Counted from the stretch's first letter, positions 15,840-25,472 are shown. The stretch: 64,000 nt of DNA from Mesorhizobium sp. L-2-11 (GCF_016756595.1 NZ_AP023257.1:3054001-3118000); one strand, 5' to 3'. Numbers and translations are program-made. Notes: a model not told the origin generated them from the sequence alone.

Positions 15840-17621
15840 ATGAGCAGTGGACAGAACGAGCGGCGCGAAATGACCGGTGCCGAAATGGTGGTGCAGGCGC
15901 TGAAGGACAACGACGTCAAGCACGTTTTCGGCTATCCGGGAGGCGCGGTTCTCCCGATCTATGACGAGATCTTCCAACAGGACGAGGTCGAGCACATCCT
16001 TGTCCGTCACGAGCAGGGCGCCGGTCATGCGGCGGAGGGCTATGCGCGCTCGACCGGCAAGGCCGGCGTCATGCTGGTGACCTCGGGGCCGGGCGCCACC
16101 AACGCGGTGACGCCGCTGCAGGATGCGCTGATGGATTCGATCCCGCTGGTCTGCCTGACCGGTCAGGTGCCAACCCCGCTGATCGGCTCGGACGCCTTCC
16201 AGGAGTGCGACACGGTCGGCATCACGCGGCCCTGCACCAAGCACAATTGGCTGGTGAAGGACGTCAACCAGCTCGCGGCGATCATCCACGAGGCCTTCCA
16301 CGTCGCAACGACAGGACGTCCCGGCCCGGTCGTCGTCGATATCCCCAAGGACGTGCAGTTCGCCAAGGGCACCTATGTGCCGCCGCAGACGGCGCCGCGC
16401 ACGAGCTATCAGCCCAATGTTCAGGGCGACCTGGAAAAGATCAAGGCGGCGGTCGAGCTGATGGCCAGCGCCAAAAGGCCGATCCTCTATACCGGCGGCG
16501 GTGTCATCAATTCCGGTCCGGAAGCCAGCCATCTGCTGCGCGAACTGGTCGACCTCACCGGCTTCCCGATTACCTCGACGCTGATGGGGCTTGGCGCCTA
16601 TCCGGCATCGGGCAAGAACTGGATGGGCATGCTCGGCATGCACGGCACCTATGAAGCCAACATGGCGATGCATGATTGCGACGTCATGGTCTGCATCGGC
16701 GCGCGCTTCGACGACCGCATCACCGGCCGGCTCACCGCGTTCTCGCCGAATTCGAAGAAAATCCATATCGACATCGATCCGTCGTCGATCAACAAGAACG
16801 TCCACGCCGATGTGCCTGTCATCGGCGATGTCGGCCGGGTGCTGGAGGATCTGGTGCGGCTGTGGCGGGCGACCGCCAGGGCCGACAAGAAGGCGCTGCA
16901 CCCATGGTGGGAGCAGATCGCGAAATGGCGGGCGCGGGATTCGCTTGCCTACAGGATGAACCACGACGTCATCATGCCGCAATATGCCGTGCAGCGGCTC
17001 TATGCGCTGACCAAGGACATGGACACCTACATCACCACCGAGGTCGGCCAGCACCAGATGTGGGCGGCGCAGCACTATCATTTCGAGAAGCCAAACCGCT
17101 GGATGACCTCCGGTGGGCTCGGCACGATGGGCTACGGTCTGCCGGCGGCGCTCGGCGTGCAGATCGCGCACCCGGATGCGCTGGTCATCGACATTGCCGG
17201 CGACGCCTCGGTGCAGATGACGATGCAGGAGATGAGTGCCGCGGTGCAGTACGAGGCGCCGATCAAGATCTTCATCCTCAACAACCAGTATATGGGCATG
17301 GTGCGGCAGTGGCAGCAGCTTTTGCACGGCAACCGGCTCTCGCATTCCTACACCGAGGCGATGCCGGATTTCGTCAAGCTTGCCGAAGCCTATGGCGGCC
17401 ACGGCATCCGCTGCGAGAAGCCGGACGAGTTGGACGACGCGATCAGGGAAATGATTTCGGTGAAGAAGCCGGTGATCTTCGACTGCCGGGTCGCCACTCT
17501 TGCCAACTGCTTCCCGATGATCCCGTCGGGCAAGGCGCATAACGAGATGCTGCTGCCGGACGAGGCGACCGACGAGGCGGTGGCCATCGCCATCGACGCC
17601 AAGGGCAGGGAACTGGTGTGA
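15840..17621 (+). CDS. ilvB: Acetolactate synthase large (catalytic) subunit
   Basis: Condenses pyruvate with pyruvate or 2-oxobutyrate, the first common step of Val, Leu and Ile synthesis; uses thiamine diphosphate, Mg and FAD. The 593 residues show FGYPGGAVLPIYDE, the catalytic glutamate in VRHEQGAGHAAEGYARSTGK, FAD-domain residues around LMGLGAYPASG, and the cofactor-binding motif GDASVQMTMQEMSAAVQYEA ending in NNQYMGMVRQWQ. I chose ATG 15840 (MSSGQNERREM); ATG 15870 is possible. Expression should depend on the leader-peptide attenuator just upstream. The regulatory subunit gene follows after 81 bases. Confidence 0.97.
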   Translation: MSSGQNERREMTGAEMVVQALKDNDVKHVFGYPGGAVLPIYDEIFQQDEVEHILVRHEQGAGHAAEGYARSTGKAGVMLVTSGPGATNAVTPLQDALMDSIPLVCLTGQVPTPLIGSDAFQECDTVGITRPCTKHNWLVKDVNQLAAIIHEAFHVATTGRPGPVVVDIPKDVQFAKGTYVPPQTAPRTSYQPNVQGDLEKIKAAVELMASAKRPILYTGGGVINSGPEASHLLRELVDLTGFPITSTLMGLGAYPASGKNWMGMLGMHGTYEANMAMHDCDVMVCIGARFDDRITGRLTAFSPNSKKIHIDIDPSSINKNVHADVPVIGDVGRVLEDLVRLWRATARADKKALHPWWEQIAKWRARDSLAYRMNHDVIMPQYAVQRLYALTKDMDTYITTEVGQHQMWAAQHYHFEKPNRWMTSGGLGTMGYGLPAALGVQIAHPDALVIDIAGDASVQMTMQEMSAAVQYEAPIKIFILNNQYMGMVRQWQQLLHGNRLSHSYTEAMPDFVKLAEAYGGHGIRCEKPDELDDAIREMISVKKPVIFDCRVATLANCFPMIPSGKAHNEMLLPDEATDEAVAIAIDAKGRELV

Positions 17622-17702
17622 CAGTCAGCCGGGGCAGGGCTGTCGGAAGAAGCCGTGCGGAAACAGAGAAACAGCTCAAAAGTTTGAATCGAGAACCATG
17701 TC

Positions 17703-18275
17703 ATGAACGCACAGCTTCAACCGACCGGCTCGGCCTACTTCCTCGCCAAGGAAACGGAAAGACCGGAAATCCACACGCTCTCCGTGCTGGTCGACAATGA
17801 GCCGGGCGTGCTTGCGCGGGTCATCGGCCTGTTTTCCGGACGCGGCTACAATATCGAGAGCCTGACCGTTTCCGAAACCGAGCACGAGAAGCATCTGTCG
17901 CGCATCACCATCGTGACCCGCGGCACGCCGCATGTGCTGGAGCAGATCAAGCACCAGCTCGAGCGCATCGTGCCGGTGCACCGTGTCGTCGACCTCACCG
18001 TGCGCTCGCACGAGCTCGGCCAGGAACGGCCGCTGGAGCGGGAACTCGCGCTGGTGAAAGTGGCCGGCACCGGCGAGGGCCGCGTCGAGGCGCTGAGACT
18101 GGCCGATGCCTTCCGCGCCAGCGTCATCGACGCCAACACCGAGCATTTCATCTTCGAGATCACCGGCAAAGGCTCCAAGATCGACCAGTTCATCGCCATC
18201 ATGAAGCCGCTCGGCCTCGTCGAGATCTGCCGCACCGGCGTGGCGGCGATGAACCGCGGCCCGCAAGGGATGTAA
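17703..18275 (+). CDS. ilvH: Acetolactate synthase small (regulatory) subunit
   Basis: A 190-residue regulatory subunit that activates the catalytic subunit and confers valine feedback inhibition. The N-terminal ACT domain reads HTLSVLVDNEPGVLARVIGL and FSGRGYNIESLTVSETE; the C-terminal domain includes DAFRASVIDANTEHFIFEIT. It lies behind ilvB and is controlled by the same attenuator. ilvN is used as an alternative name in rhizobia. The next enzyme of the pathway, ilvC, is about 16.6 kb downstream with its own control. Confidence 0.96.
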   Translation: MNAQLQPTGSAYFLAKETERPEIHTLSVLVDNEPGVLARVIGLFSGRGYNIESLTVSETEHEKHLSRITIVTRGTPHVLEQIKHQLERIVPVHRVVDLTVRSHELGQERPLERELALVKVAGTGEGRVEALRLADAFRASVIDANTEHFIFEITGKGSKIDQFIAIMKPLGLVEICRTGVAAMNRGPQGM

Positions 18276-18394
18276 ACCGTCCGACGCCATGGCTCCAACG
18301 CTCTATCGCCGCCTGTTTGTTGGCTGCGGTCGTGAGCGGCCTTTGTGCGCCGGACCTAAAAAGACAGTATTGCTGACCTACTTGGGAGGAAGCC

Positions 18395-18991
18395 ATGAGT
18401 CTCGATGCATTTCTTTTGCTTCTGGTCTATGCCTTCGTGACTTCGATCACGCCGGGCCCGAACAACTTCATGCTTTTGGCTTCCGGCGTGAATTTCGGTT
18501 TTACCAAAACCATTCCGCACATGCTGGGCATCAGCATCGGCTTCCTCGTGCTGTTGCTTGCCGTCGGCTTCGGTCTTGGCGCGGTGCTGACTGCGTTTCC
18601 GGCTCTCCACACCGCACTGAAGATCGCTGGCGGCGTCTATCTGCTCTATCTCGCCTGGAAGATCGCCATGGCGCGTACGCTCGGCAGCAAGAGCGAGGCC
18701 AAGGCGCGACCGATGCGCTTCATCGAGGCGGCAGCGTTCCAGTGGGTCAATCCCAAGGCGTGGGTGATGGCGATCACCGCCATGGCCATCTATGCCGTTC
18801 CGGAGCATCCGTTTCTGTCGGTGGCGCTGGTTTCGATAGCCTTCACCGTCGTCAACCTGCCGAGCGTTTCGGTGTGGGCAGGTTTCGGCACGGCGCTGCG
18901 GGGTTTTCTGTCGGATCCGCTGCGGCTGAAATGGTTCAACATCGCCATGGGCGTGCTGCTGGCAGCGACGCTGTGGCCGATGCTGCGGTAG
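18395..18991 (+). CDS. LysE family amino-acid exporter
   Basis: A 198-residue inner-membrane protein with about six hydrophobic segments and the LysE/RhtB signature SITPGPNNFMLLASGVNFGF near the N-terminus, followed by GISIGFLVLLLAVGFGLG and FQWVNPKAWVMAI. LysE proteins export lysine, arginine, threonine, homoserine lactones or related compounds; the substrate cannot be read from the sequence. The start ATG 18395 follows GGGAGGAAGCC. It is a single gene between ilvH and an RND pump. Confidence 0.92.
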   Translation: MSLDAFLLLLVYAFVTSITPGPNNFMLLASGVNFGFTKTIPHMLGISIGFLVLLLAVGFGLGAVLTAFPALHTALKIAGGVYLLYLAWKIAMARTLGSKSEAKARPMRFIEAAAFQWVNPKAWVMAITAMAIYAVPEHPFLSVALVSIAFTVVNLPSVSVWAGFGTALRGFLSDPLRLKWFNIAMGVLLAATLWPMLR

Positions 18992-19004
18992 CTGCTGTTT
19001 TTAT

Positions 19005-19017
19005 TGTGCACTGCACA
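19005..19017. promoter_or_regulatory. Short inverted repeat between lysE-like gene and RND operon
   Basis: TGTGCA-C-TGCACA, perfect six-base arms, 143 bases before the RND adaptor start. It could be an operator of the pump operon or of a nearby regulator; no T-run follows, so a terminator is unlikely. Function is unproven. Confidence 0.35.
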
Positions 19018-19159
19018 TTAAATCTTCGTAATGCCGGGTTTTGGCCCTTTATCGCCTTCTGCGCCCTCTATCTATCTGGTGAAACCGCGGCACGAGGCTG
19101 CGAGTTATACCGAGCTATGACCACCGATCCACGGCGTGTCGGATGGAAGGTCTTTGACG

Positions 19160-20392
19160 ATGCGTGGAAAGATCGTGCTTGCGATGCTTGCGGTCGCCTG
19201 CCTTGTCGCGGCCGGGCTCTATCTTTCGCCCGCGGCAACGGACAAGGTCCGGCAGATGCTGTCAGCGGGTCAGCCGGCGCCTGACACACCGGCGGCCGCC
19301 GCGAATGCCGCACGTCCGACCACGGTGGTTGCCGCCACCGCTTCGACGGCCGACTTCCCGATCCGGCGCTACGCCATCGGCTTTGTATCCTCCCCGGCCG
19401 TGGTCAGCGTGAATGCGCGGATCTCGAGCCAGATCACATCGATCGCCGTCAAGGACGGGCAGATGGTGAAGGCCGGCGACCTTCTGTTCTCGCTGGACGA
19501 CCGCGCGCTGAAGGCGCAATTGGCCCGTGACCAGGCGACGCTCGCCAAGGACCAGGCGCTGCTCGCCAGTGCGACGGCCGATCTCGAGCGGGCCAAGGCC
19601 CTTGTCGCCAGGCAGGCCGGCCCGCAGCAGGCCTATGACCAGGCGATCGCCGCGCAAAAATCCGCCGCGGCCACGGTCGATGCCGACAGGGCGACGATCG
19701 ACGCGGACGAGGTCCAGCTCAGCTTTGCTACGATCACGGCGCCGATTTCCGGCAGGCTGGGTGCGGTCAGCGTCGCGATCGGCGATCTCGTCACCACCAA
19801 CAGCGGCAGCAGCACGTCGACCCCACTGGTGACCATCACCCAGATGGACCCGCTGCGAGTGAACTTCAATCTTCCGGAAAGCGATCTTGCCCTTTTGCAC
19901 AAGGCGCTGGCGGCGCCAAGGCAGGGCACAGTCACGCTGACCAGGGACGGCGACCCGACTGCGATCGGCAAGGGGACCCTCGATTTCGTCGATTCCAGCG
20001 TCGACACCGCCTCCGGCACCATTGCCACGCGGGCCAGCGTGCCCAACCCTGACCTTTCGCTGTGGCCGGGCCAATATGTCAATGTCGTGCTCGATGCCGG
20101 CATCATGCGGCAAATGACCTCGGTTCCCACGGTTGCGGTCCAGCCAAGTCAGAAGGGGCCGTTTGTCTATGTGATCAAGCCGGACAACACGGTGGAGGTG
20201 CGGCCCGTGCAGGTCGCGCTGACCGAAGGCGACAACAGCGCCATCGGCGAGGGGCTGAAAAGCGGCGAAAATGTCGTCATCGAAGGCCAGGCAAAGCTGA
20301 AGGACGGCGCGCCGGTCCGCGAAGGCGAGGCCGGTGATCAGGCGTCGCCCAGGGTTGCCGAGGCCGGCAGGGCCGGCGGGACGCGGCCATGA
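19160..20392 (+). CDS. RND efflux periplasmic adaptor (membrane fusion protein)
   Basis: A 410-residue adaptor that bridges an RND pump to an outer-membrane channel. An N-terminal signal/anchor (KIVLAMLAVACLVAAGLYL) is followed by the barrel-sandwich domain (VSVNARISSQITSIAVKDGQ and VKAGDLLFSLDDRALKAQLA), a helical hairpin (RDQATLAKDQALLASATADL) and beta-barrel domains (VNFNLPESDLALL). I chose ATG 19160, after GGAAGG, over GTG 19136. The stop overlaps the pump ATG by four bases (ATGA). No outer-membrane channel gene is adjacent, so it probably uses one encoded elsewhere. Confidence 0.93.
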   Translation: MRGKIVLAMLAVACLVAAGLYLSPAATDKVRQMLSAGQPAPDTPAAAANAARPTTVVAATASTADFPIRRYAIGFVSSPAVVSVNARISSQITSIAVKDGQMVKAGDLLFSLDDRALKAQLARDQATLAKDQALLASATADLERAKALVARQAGPQQAYDQAIAAQKSAAATVDADRATIDADEVQLSFATITAPISGRLGAVSVAIGDLVTTNSGSSTSTPLVTITQMDPLRVNFNLPESDLALLHKALAAPRQGTVTLTRDGDPTAIGKGTLDFVDSSVDTASGTIATRASVPNPDLSLWPGQYVNVVLDAGIMRQMTSVPTVAVQPSQKGPFVYVIKPDNTVEVRPVQVALTEGDNSAIGEGLKSGENVVIEGQAKLKDGAPVREGEAGDQASPRVAEAGRAGGTRP

Positions 20393-23300
20393 TCTCCGAA
20401 TTCTGCATCCGCAGACCTGTCGCCACCCTGCTCATGTCGTTTGCGCTCGTGCTGGGCGGGCTGTTCGCTTACAGGTTCCTGCCGGTGGCCGCTCTGCCGA
20501 GCGCCGAGTTTCCGGTGGTCAACGTCTCGGCCTCGCTGCCCGGCGCCTCGCCGGAAACCATGGCGACCTCGGTGGCAACGCCGCTGATCAAGCAGTTTAC
20601 CACCATCGCCGGCATCGATTCGATCTCGACCACCAACTCGCTCGGCTCGACCTCGATCGCCATCCAGTTCGTGCTCAACCGCGATATCGATGCGGCCGCC
20701 GCCGACGTGCAGGCGGCGATCGCGCGAACGCAGCGGCAATTGCCGCCCGAGATGACCAGCCCGCCGAGCTACCGCAAGGTCAATCCGGCCGATGCGCCGA
20801 TCCTGCTGATGTCGCTGGTCAGCGACACGGTTCCGCTGACCGATCTCGATGCCTTTGCCGAGAATGTGATCTCGCCGTCGCTGTCGACGATCGAAGGCGT
20901 GGCGCAGGTCTCGATCTTCGGCCAGCAGAAATACGCGGTGCGCGTCCAGATCGATCCGACGGCGCTCGCCGCACGCGGTATTTCGATCGACCAGCTGCAG
21001 ACGGCGATCGCCTCGGCCAACAGCAACACACCGCTCGGCGTGCTGCAGAACGACAAGCAGCAGCTGACGATCACCGCCAATACGCAGTTGAACAACGCGG
21101 CGGGATTTTCCAACATCATCATTGCCACCAGGAACGGCCGTCCGGTGCGGCTCGGCGACGTGACCCGCGTCATCGATTCGGTCGAGACCACGACGACGGC
21201 AAGCTGGTACGACGGCACCCGCGCGATCATCATGGCGGTGCAGCGTCAGCCCGATGCCAACACCGTCGACGTCGTCGACCGGGTCAAGGCGATGCTGCCG
21301 TCCTTCCAGGATCAGATGCCGGCGGCCGCCAGCATCCGGTTGCTCAACGACCGCTCGACTTCGATCCGCGAGGCGGTCGACGACGTGCAGTTCACATTGC
21401 TGCTCACCGTCGCGCTGGTGGTGATGGTGATCTTCCTGTTCCTGCGCCGGGTAACGGCGACGATCATCCCGGCGGTGGCGGTGCCGATCTCGCTGATCGC
21501 CACGCTCGGCGCCATGTTCCTGTTCGGCTTTTCCATCGACAACATCTCGCTGATGGGGCTGACGCTGGCGGTCGGCCTTGTCGTCGACGACGCGATCGTC
21601 ATGCTGGAGAACATTTTTCGCCACATGGAGGAGGAGGGACTCTCGGCCTTCGACGCGGCCCTCAAGGGCGCGCGCGAAATCGGCTTCACCATTATTTCGA
21701 TCTCGATCTCACTGGTCGCTGTGTTCATCCCCGTGCTTTTGATGGGCGGCGTGATCGGCCGCATCTTCAACGAATTCGCGGTGGTGGTGACGGTCGCCAT
21801 CCTGGCCTCGATGTTCGTGTCGCTGACGCTGACGCCGATGCTGTGCTCGCGGCTTTTGTCGGTGAAGGCCGAGCGCAAAGCGGCACAGGGCGAAGGTCAC
21901 AGGCACAATTCCTTCATCCGGGGTTATGACTGGCTGCTGACCCTTTGCCTGCGGCACAGTTTCCTGGTTCTTCTCGTCTTCGTTGGGACGGCCGCACTGT
22001 CGGGCTGGCTGATCCAGATCTCGCCGAAGGGCTTCTTCCCGCAGGAGGATATCGGCCAGATTTCGGTGACGACCACCGCGCGCCAGGACATCTCGTTCGA
22101 CGCCATGGTGAAGCTGCAGGGGCAAGTGGCCGATGTCTTCACCCATTCACCCTATGTCTCGCATGTCGGGTGGTCGGTGGGCAGCGGCGACAACGCACTC
22201 AACCAGGGCCGGCTCTATGTGCAATTGAAGGATAAGGACCAGCGCCCCGATCTCGACAAGGTGCTCTCGGATCTGCGGCGGCAGCTGGCCAATGTCCCCG
22301 GCATCGAAACCTTCATGCAGCCGGTGCAGAACCTGCGGCTCGGCGCGCGCGCTTCGGCCAGCGCCTATCAGCTCGTCGTGCAGGGCCTCGACATCGGCGC
22401 GGCGGACAGCTGGGCGCAGAAGCTCACCGACGCGATGGCCGCGGATCATGGCGCCTTCACCGATGTCACCAATGACTTGCAGAACAACGCCCTGCAGGCG
22501 TCGCTGGTGGTCGACCGCGACAAGGCGGCGACGCTCGGCGTCGACACCGATACGTTGCGCTCCAGCCTCTATGGCGGTTTCGGCACAGAGCAGGTCTCGA
22601 CCATCTTCGGTTCGGCCGACAGCTATGAGGTGATCATGGAACTCGACCCGAGGATCGAGTGGTCGCCAGAAAGGATGCTGGCGATCAAGGTGAGGACGGC
22701 CAGCGGTAGCCTGGTGCCGCTCGGCGCCTTCGCCCGCGTCGATCGGACCGCCGGCGCCTTGACCGTCAATCAGCTCGGCCAGCTTCCGGCGGTGACCATC
22801 TCCTACAATCTGCCGCAGGGCGTCGCGCTCGGCGACAGCGTGAGCCGCATCGATGCGCTGAAGGAAAAGATCGGCATGCCGGCGACGATCTCGACCACAT
22901 TTTCGGGCACAGCGAAAACTTTTCAGGATTCGCTTGCCAACCAGGGCCTGCTGATCGCCGGCGCGATCCTGACCATCTACATCGTCCTCGGCATCCTATA
23001 CGAGAGTTTTATCCATCCGCTCACCATCCTGACCGGACTGCCGTCGGCGGTGCTCGGCGCGCTTGTTGCACTGCGGCTTGCGGGGATGGACCTGTCGGTG
23101 ATCGCGGTCATCGGTATCCTGATGCTGATCGGCATCGTCAAGAAGAACGGCATCATGATGATCGACGTCGCGCTCGAACTCAGGCGCGAGGGGATGTCGC
23201 CGCTCGGTTCCATTCACAAGGCCTGCCTGATGCGCTTCCGGCCGATCATGATGACGACGCTGGCGGCACTGATGGGCACGATCCCGATCGCGCTCGGCAC

Positions 23301-23544
23301 CGGCGCCAGCGCCGAACTGCGCCAGCCGCTCGGCGTGGCGGTGGTCGGCGGCCTCGTCGCTTCGCAAGCGCTGACGCTGTTCGTCACGCCGGTCATCTAT
23401 GTCTACATGGAGCATTTTTCGGGCTGGCTTGTCGGGCTGTGGCCAAAGCGCCGGGACGAGCAGGCCGAAGCCGTCGACCAGTCGTCGCTGTTCGAGGGCG
23501 GAGAAGCATTGCAGGGCGCGCCGCAGAAGGCGGCAGCCGAATAG
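20389..23544 (+). CDS. RND family multidrug efflux permease (AcrB/MdtBC-like)
   Basis: A 1051-residue proton-driven pump of the hydrophobe/amphiphile efflux family. It starts MISEFCIRRPVATLLMSFAL, the typical first transmembrane helix; the proton-relay pair Asp-Asp is in TLAVGLVVDDAIVMLENIFR; the second half repeats the architecture (AGAILTIYIVLGILYESFIH, GIVKKNGIMMIDVALELRRE). The two large periplasmic domains lie between helices 1-2 and 7-8. Substrates are unknown. It is coupled to the adaptor gene. No regulator is next to the pair. Confidence 0.95.
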   Translation: MISEFCIRRPVATLLMSFALVLGGLFAYRFLPVAALPSAEFPVVNVSASLPGASPETMATSVATPLIKQFTTIAGIDSISTTNSLGSTSIAIQFVLNRDIDAAAADVQAAIARTQRQLPPEMTSPPSYRKVNPADAPILLMSLVSDTVPLTDLDAFAENVISPSLSTIEGVAQVSIFGQQKYAVRVQIDPTALAARGISIDQLQTAIASANSNTPLGVLQNDKQQLTITANTQLNNAAGFSNIIIATRNGRPVRLGDVTRVIDSVETTTTASWYDGTRAIIMAVQRQPDANTVDVVDRVKAMLPSFQDQMPAAASIRLLNDRSTSIREAVDDVQFTLLLTVALVVMVIFLFLRRVTATIIPAVAVPISLIATLGAMFLFGFSIDNISLMGLTLAVGLVVDDAIVMLENIFRHMEEEGLSAFDAALKGAREIGFTIISISISLVAVFIPVLLMGGVIGRIFNEFAVVVTVAILASMFVSLTLTPMLCSRLLSVKAERKAAQGEGHRHNSFIRGYDWLLTLCLRHSFLVLLVFVGTAALSGWLIQISPKGFFPQEDIGQISVTTTARQDISFDAMVKLQGQVADVFTHSPYVSHVGWSVGSGDNALNQGRLYVQLKDKDQRPDLDKVLSDLRRQLANVPGIETFMQPVQNLRLGARASASAYQLVVQGLDIGAADSWAQKLTDAMAADHGAFTDVTNDLQNNALQASLVVDRDKAATLGVDTDTLRSSLYGGFGTEQVSTIFGSADSYEVIMELDPRIEWSPERMLAIKVRTASGSLVPLGAFARVDRTAGALTVNQLGQLPAVTISYNLPQGVALGDSVSRIDALKEKIGMPATISTTFSGTAKTFQDSLANQGLLIAGAILTIYIVLGILYESFIHPLTILTGLPSAVLGALVALRLAGMDLSVIAVIGILMLIGIVKKNGIMMIDVALELRREGMSPLGSIHKACLMRFRPIMMTTLAALMGTIPIALGTGASAELRQPLGVAVVGGLVASQALTLFVTPVIYVYMEHFSGWLVGLWPKRRDEQAEAVDQSSLFEGGEALQGAPQKAAAE

Positions 23545-23593
23545 AAGCCGACGGGCTGGCCCAAGCCGCGGCGCTTGCGGTGGAACGCTTGCA

Positions 23594-23609
23594 GCCGTAA
23601 ATTTACGGC
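23594..23609 (+). promoter_or_regulatory. Perfect 16-base palindrome immediately before nthA
   Basis: GCCGTAAATTTACGGC ends one base before the nthA ATG (23611). There is no purine-rich ribosome-binding site between it and the start codon. It could be an operator for a dimeric regulator or fold as a hairpin at the translation start. Confidence 0.45.
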
Positions 23610-23610
23610 C

Positions 23611-24222
23611 ATGTCCCACGACCATGATCACGACCACGACAACGAGCTTGATCCTTTTGCCGCCCGGGTGCGCGCGCTGGAGACGATCCTCACCCAGAAA
23701 GGGCTGATCGATCCGGCCGCGATCGACGTGATCGTCGACAGCTATGAGACAAAAATCGGCCCGCGCAACGGCGCCAAGGTGGTGGCGAAGGCGTGGGTCG
23801 AGCCGGACTTTGCTGCCCGGCTGAAACGCGACGCGACGGCGGCGATCGGCTCGCTCGGCTACACCGGCCGGCAGGGCGAGCACATGCAGGCGGTGTTCAA
23901 CACGGCGGACACGCACAACCTCGTCGTCTGTACGCTGTGCTCCTGCTATCCGTGGTCGGTGCTCGGCCTGCCGCCGGTCTGGTACAAGGCACCGCCCTAT
24001 CGTTCGCGCGCGGTCATCGATCCGCGCGGCGTGCTCGAGGAATTCGGGCTGACCTTGCCGGCAACGACAAAGATCCGGGTGTGGGATTCGACCGCCGAGC
24101 TGCGTTATCTGGTCGTGCCGATGCGGCCGAAGGGTACCGACGGCTGGAGCGAGGAGCGGCTGGCGGATCTGGTGACGCGCGACGCGATGATCGGCACCGG
24201 ACTGGCGCGGGAGCCGGCATGA
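23611..24222 (+). CDS. nthA: Nitrile hydratase alpha subunit, cobalt type
   Basis: Catalytic subunit that hydrates nitriles to amides. The 203-residue protein has the metal-binding claw VCTLCSC with Cys107, Cys110 and Cys112; Thr in the third position of this motif is the cobalt signature (iron enzymes carry Ser). Other family marks are [19 protein letters not shown] and [20 protein letters not shown]. The N-terminus HDHDHDHD is a metal-binding-like His/Asp repeat, also seen in other Co-type enzymes. It overlaps nthB by four bases. The ATG lies next to a perfect palindrome. Confidence 0.95.
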   Translation: MSHDHDHDHDNELDPFAARVRALETILTQKGLIDPAAIDVIVDSYETKIGPRNGAKVVAKAWVEPDFAARLKRDATAAIGSLGYTGRQGEHMQAVFNTADTHNLVVCTLCSCYPWSVLGLPPVWYKAPPYRSRAVIDPRGVLEEFGLTLPATTKIRVWDSTAELRYLVVPMRPKGTDGWSEERLADLVTRDAMIGTGLAREPA

Positions 24223-24878
24223 ACGGGCCGCAGGATCTTGGCGGACAAATGGGGTTCGGGCCGGTCGCACCCGAAAAGGACGAACCCTGTTTCCATGCCG
24301 CCTGGGAAAGGCGGGCGCTTGGCATGACCTTGTGCGCCGGCGCCATGGGCGCCTGGACCATCGACGAGAGCCGGCATGCGCGGGAATCGCTGCATCCTGC
24401 CGACTATTATGGCTCGAGCTATTATGAGATCTGGATCAAGGCGCTCGAAACCTTGCTGAAGCGACATGGTTTTGTCAGCCACCGCGATCTGGCCGCGGGC
24501 AAGGCGGTCGACCCTGCCGCGATGCCAAAGCGGGTGCTGAAGGCCGAAAACGTGCCTGATGTGTTGGCCAAGGGCGGCCCATGCGACCGGCCGATCGCCA
24601 CGCCGGCCCGGTTCAAGGCGGGCGATCTGGTGCGCACGAAGAATTTCCATCCGACCGGCCACACAAGGCTGCCACGCTACGCACGCGGCAAGCAGGGCGC
24701 CATCGAAGCGGTGCGCGCTGGTTTTGTCTTCCCCGACACCAATGCACATGGCCACGGCGAGAACCCGCAATGGGTCTATACGGTGGTTTTCGACGGCGCC
24801 GAGATCTGGGGCGAGGGCGCCGACCCGACGCTGACCGTGTCGATCGACGCCTGGGAGAGCTATCTTGAGCCGGCGTGA
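24219..24878 (+). CDS. nthB: Nitrile hydratase beta subunit
   Basis: A 219-residue partner of the alpha subunit; together they form the alpha-beta heterodimer. [19 protein letters not shown] is the classic beta-subunit start, followed by the helical part ([20 protein letters not shown]), and the C-terminal barrel with [41 protein letters not shown] and [13 protein letters not shown]. The start overlaps the alpha-subunit stop (ATGA). The 3' end overlaps the accessory gene by 14 bases. Confidence 0.95.
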   Translation: MNGPQDLGGQMGFGPVAPEKDEPCFHAAWERRALGMTLCAGAMGAWTIDESRHARESLHPADYYGSSYYEIWIKALETLLKRHGFVSHRDLAAGKAVDPAAMPKRVLKAENVPDVLAKGGPCDRPIATPARFKAGDLVRTKNFHPTGHTRLPRYARGKQGAIEAVRAGFVFPDTNAHGHGENPQWVYTVVFDGAEIWGEGADPTLTVSIDAWESYLEPA

Positions 24879-25251
24879 GGCGAAGTCAGCTACCGCCATG
24901 CTGCCGGCGGGCGTCGAGGCGCCGGTATTCGCCGAGCCGTGGCAGGCGGAAGCCTTTGCCATGACGGTTGCGCTGCACGACAACGGCCTGTTCTCCTGGA
25001 GCGAGTGGGCGGACGCCCTGTCCGCCGAGGTCAAAAAGCCTGGTGCCGCAAGCGATGGCCACGATTATTACGAGCACTGGCTGGCAGCGCTGGAAAATTT
25101 GCTGTCGGCAAAAGGGATTGCCGGCAAGGGCGAAATCGATGCGCTCGCTGCCGCCTGGGAACGCGCCGCGCATGCAACGCCGCACGGCAAGCCGATCCTG
25201 CTCGATAACGATCCCAGCTCGACCGAAGGTCGTAGCAGCCCGACCGGCTAG
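24865..25251 (+). CDS. Nitrile hydratase accessory protein (activator, P14K-like)
   Basis: A 128-residue protein resembling the N-terminal half of the beta subunit: EPWQAEAFAMTVALHDNGLF, SWSEWADALSAEV and DYYEHWLAALENLLSAKGI. Such small proteins act as self-subunit-swapping chaperones that load cobalt into the alpha subunit of Co-type enzymes. The frame can start at TTG 24865, overlapping nthB, or at ATG 24898; the choice is open. No amidase lies downstream, so the amide product is handled elsewhere or secreted. Confidence 0.85.
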   Translation: MSRREAKSATAMLPAGVEAPVFAEPWQAEAFAMTVALHDNGLFSWSEWADALSAEVKKPGAASDGHDYYEHWLAALENLLSAKGIAGKGEIDALAAAWERAAHATPHGKPILLDNDPSSTEGRSSPTG

Positions 25252-25326
25252 TTCCTCTGCACAGTAATTTTGACATTTTGGGCCGATCGGCAGCGACCGT
25301 CGACAATTCTCTCCGACAATTTCAGT

Positions 25327-25472
25327 GGCAAATCGCAAACCTCTAGGATTGGCTGAAACGTCCCCCCTTCGTCATCCCAGGGTCTGCGCCGCGTCGCTTC
25401 ACTCCTTGCTTCGCCCTGGGATGACGAAGGCGTGGTGGCTTATGGCTAATTGCAAACCCTTGAGATTGGCAG
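25327..25472. repeat. Long hairpin flanked by imperfect direct repeats
   Basis: A perfect 17-base inverted repeat (CCTTCGTCATCCCAGGG, 25366-25382; its complement 25414-25430) with a 31-base loop. On both sides lie copies of a 29-base sequence (25327-25355 and 25444-25472), 21 of 29 bases identical, each containing GCAAACC and GATTGGC. The rest of the 428-base gap between the nitrile hydratase operon and the helicase gene shows no gene. Confidence 0.75.

Noticed and set aside
15792-17540. A 582-codon minus-strand open frame opposite ilvB
   Set aside because: Full-length shadow of acetolactate synthase, with His/Arg/Asp-rich composition and no family resemblance.
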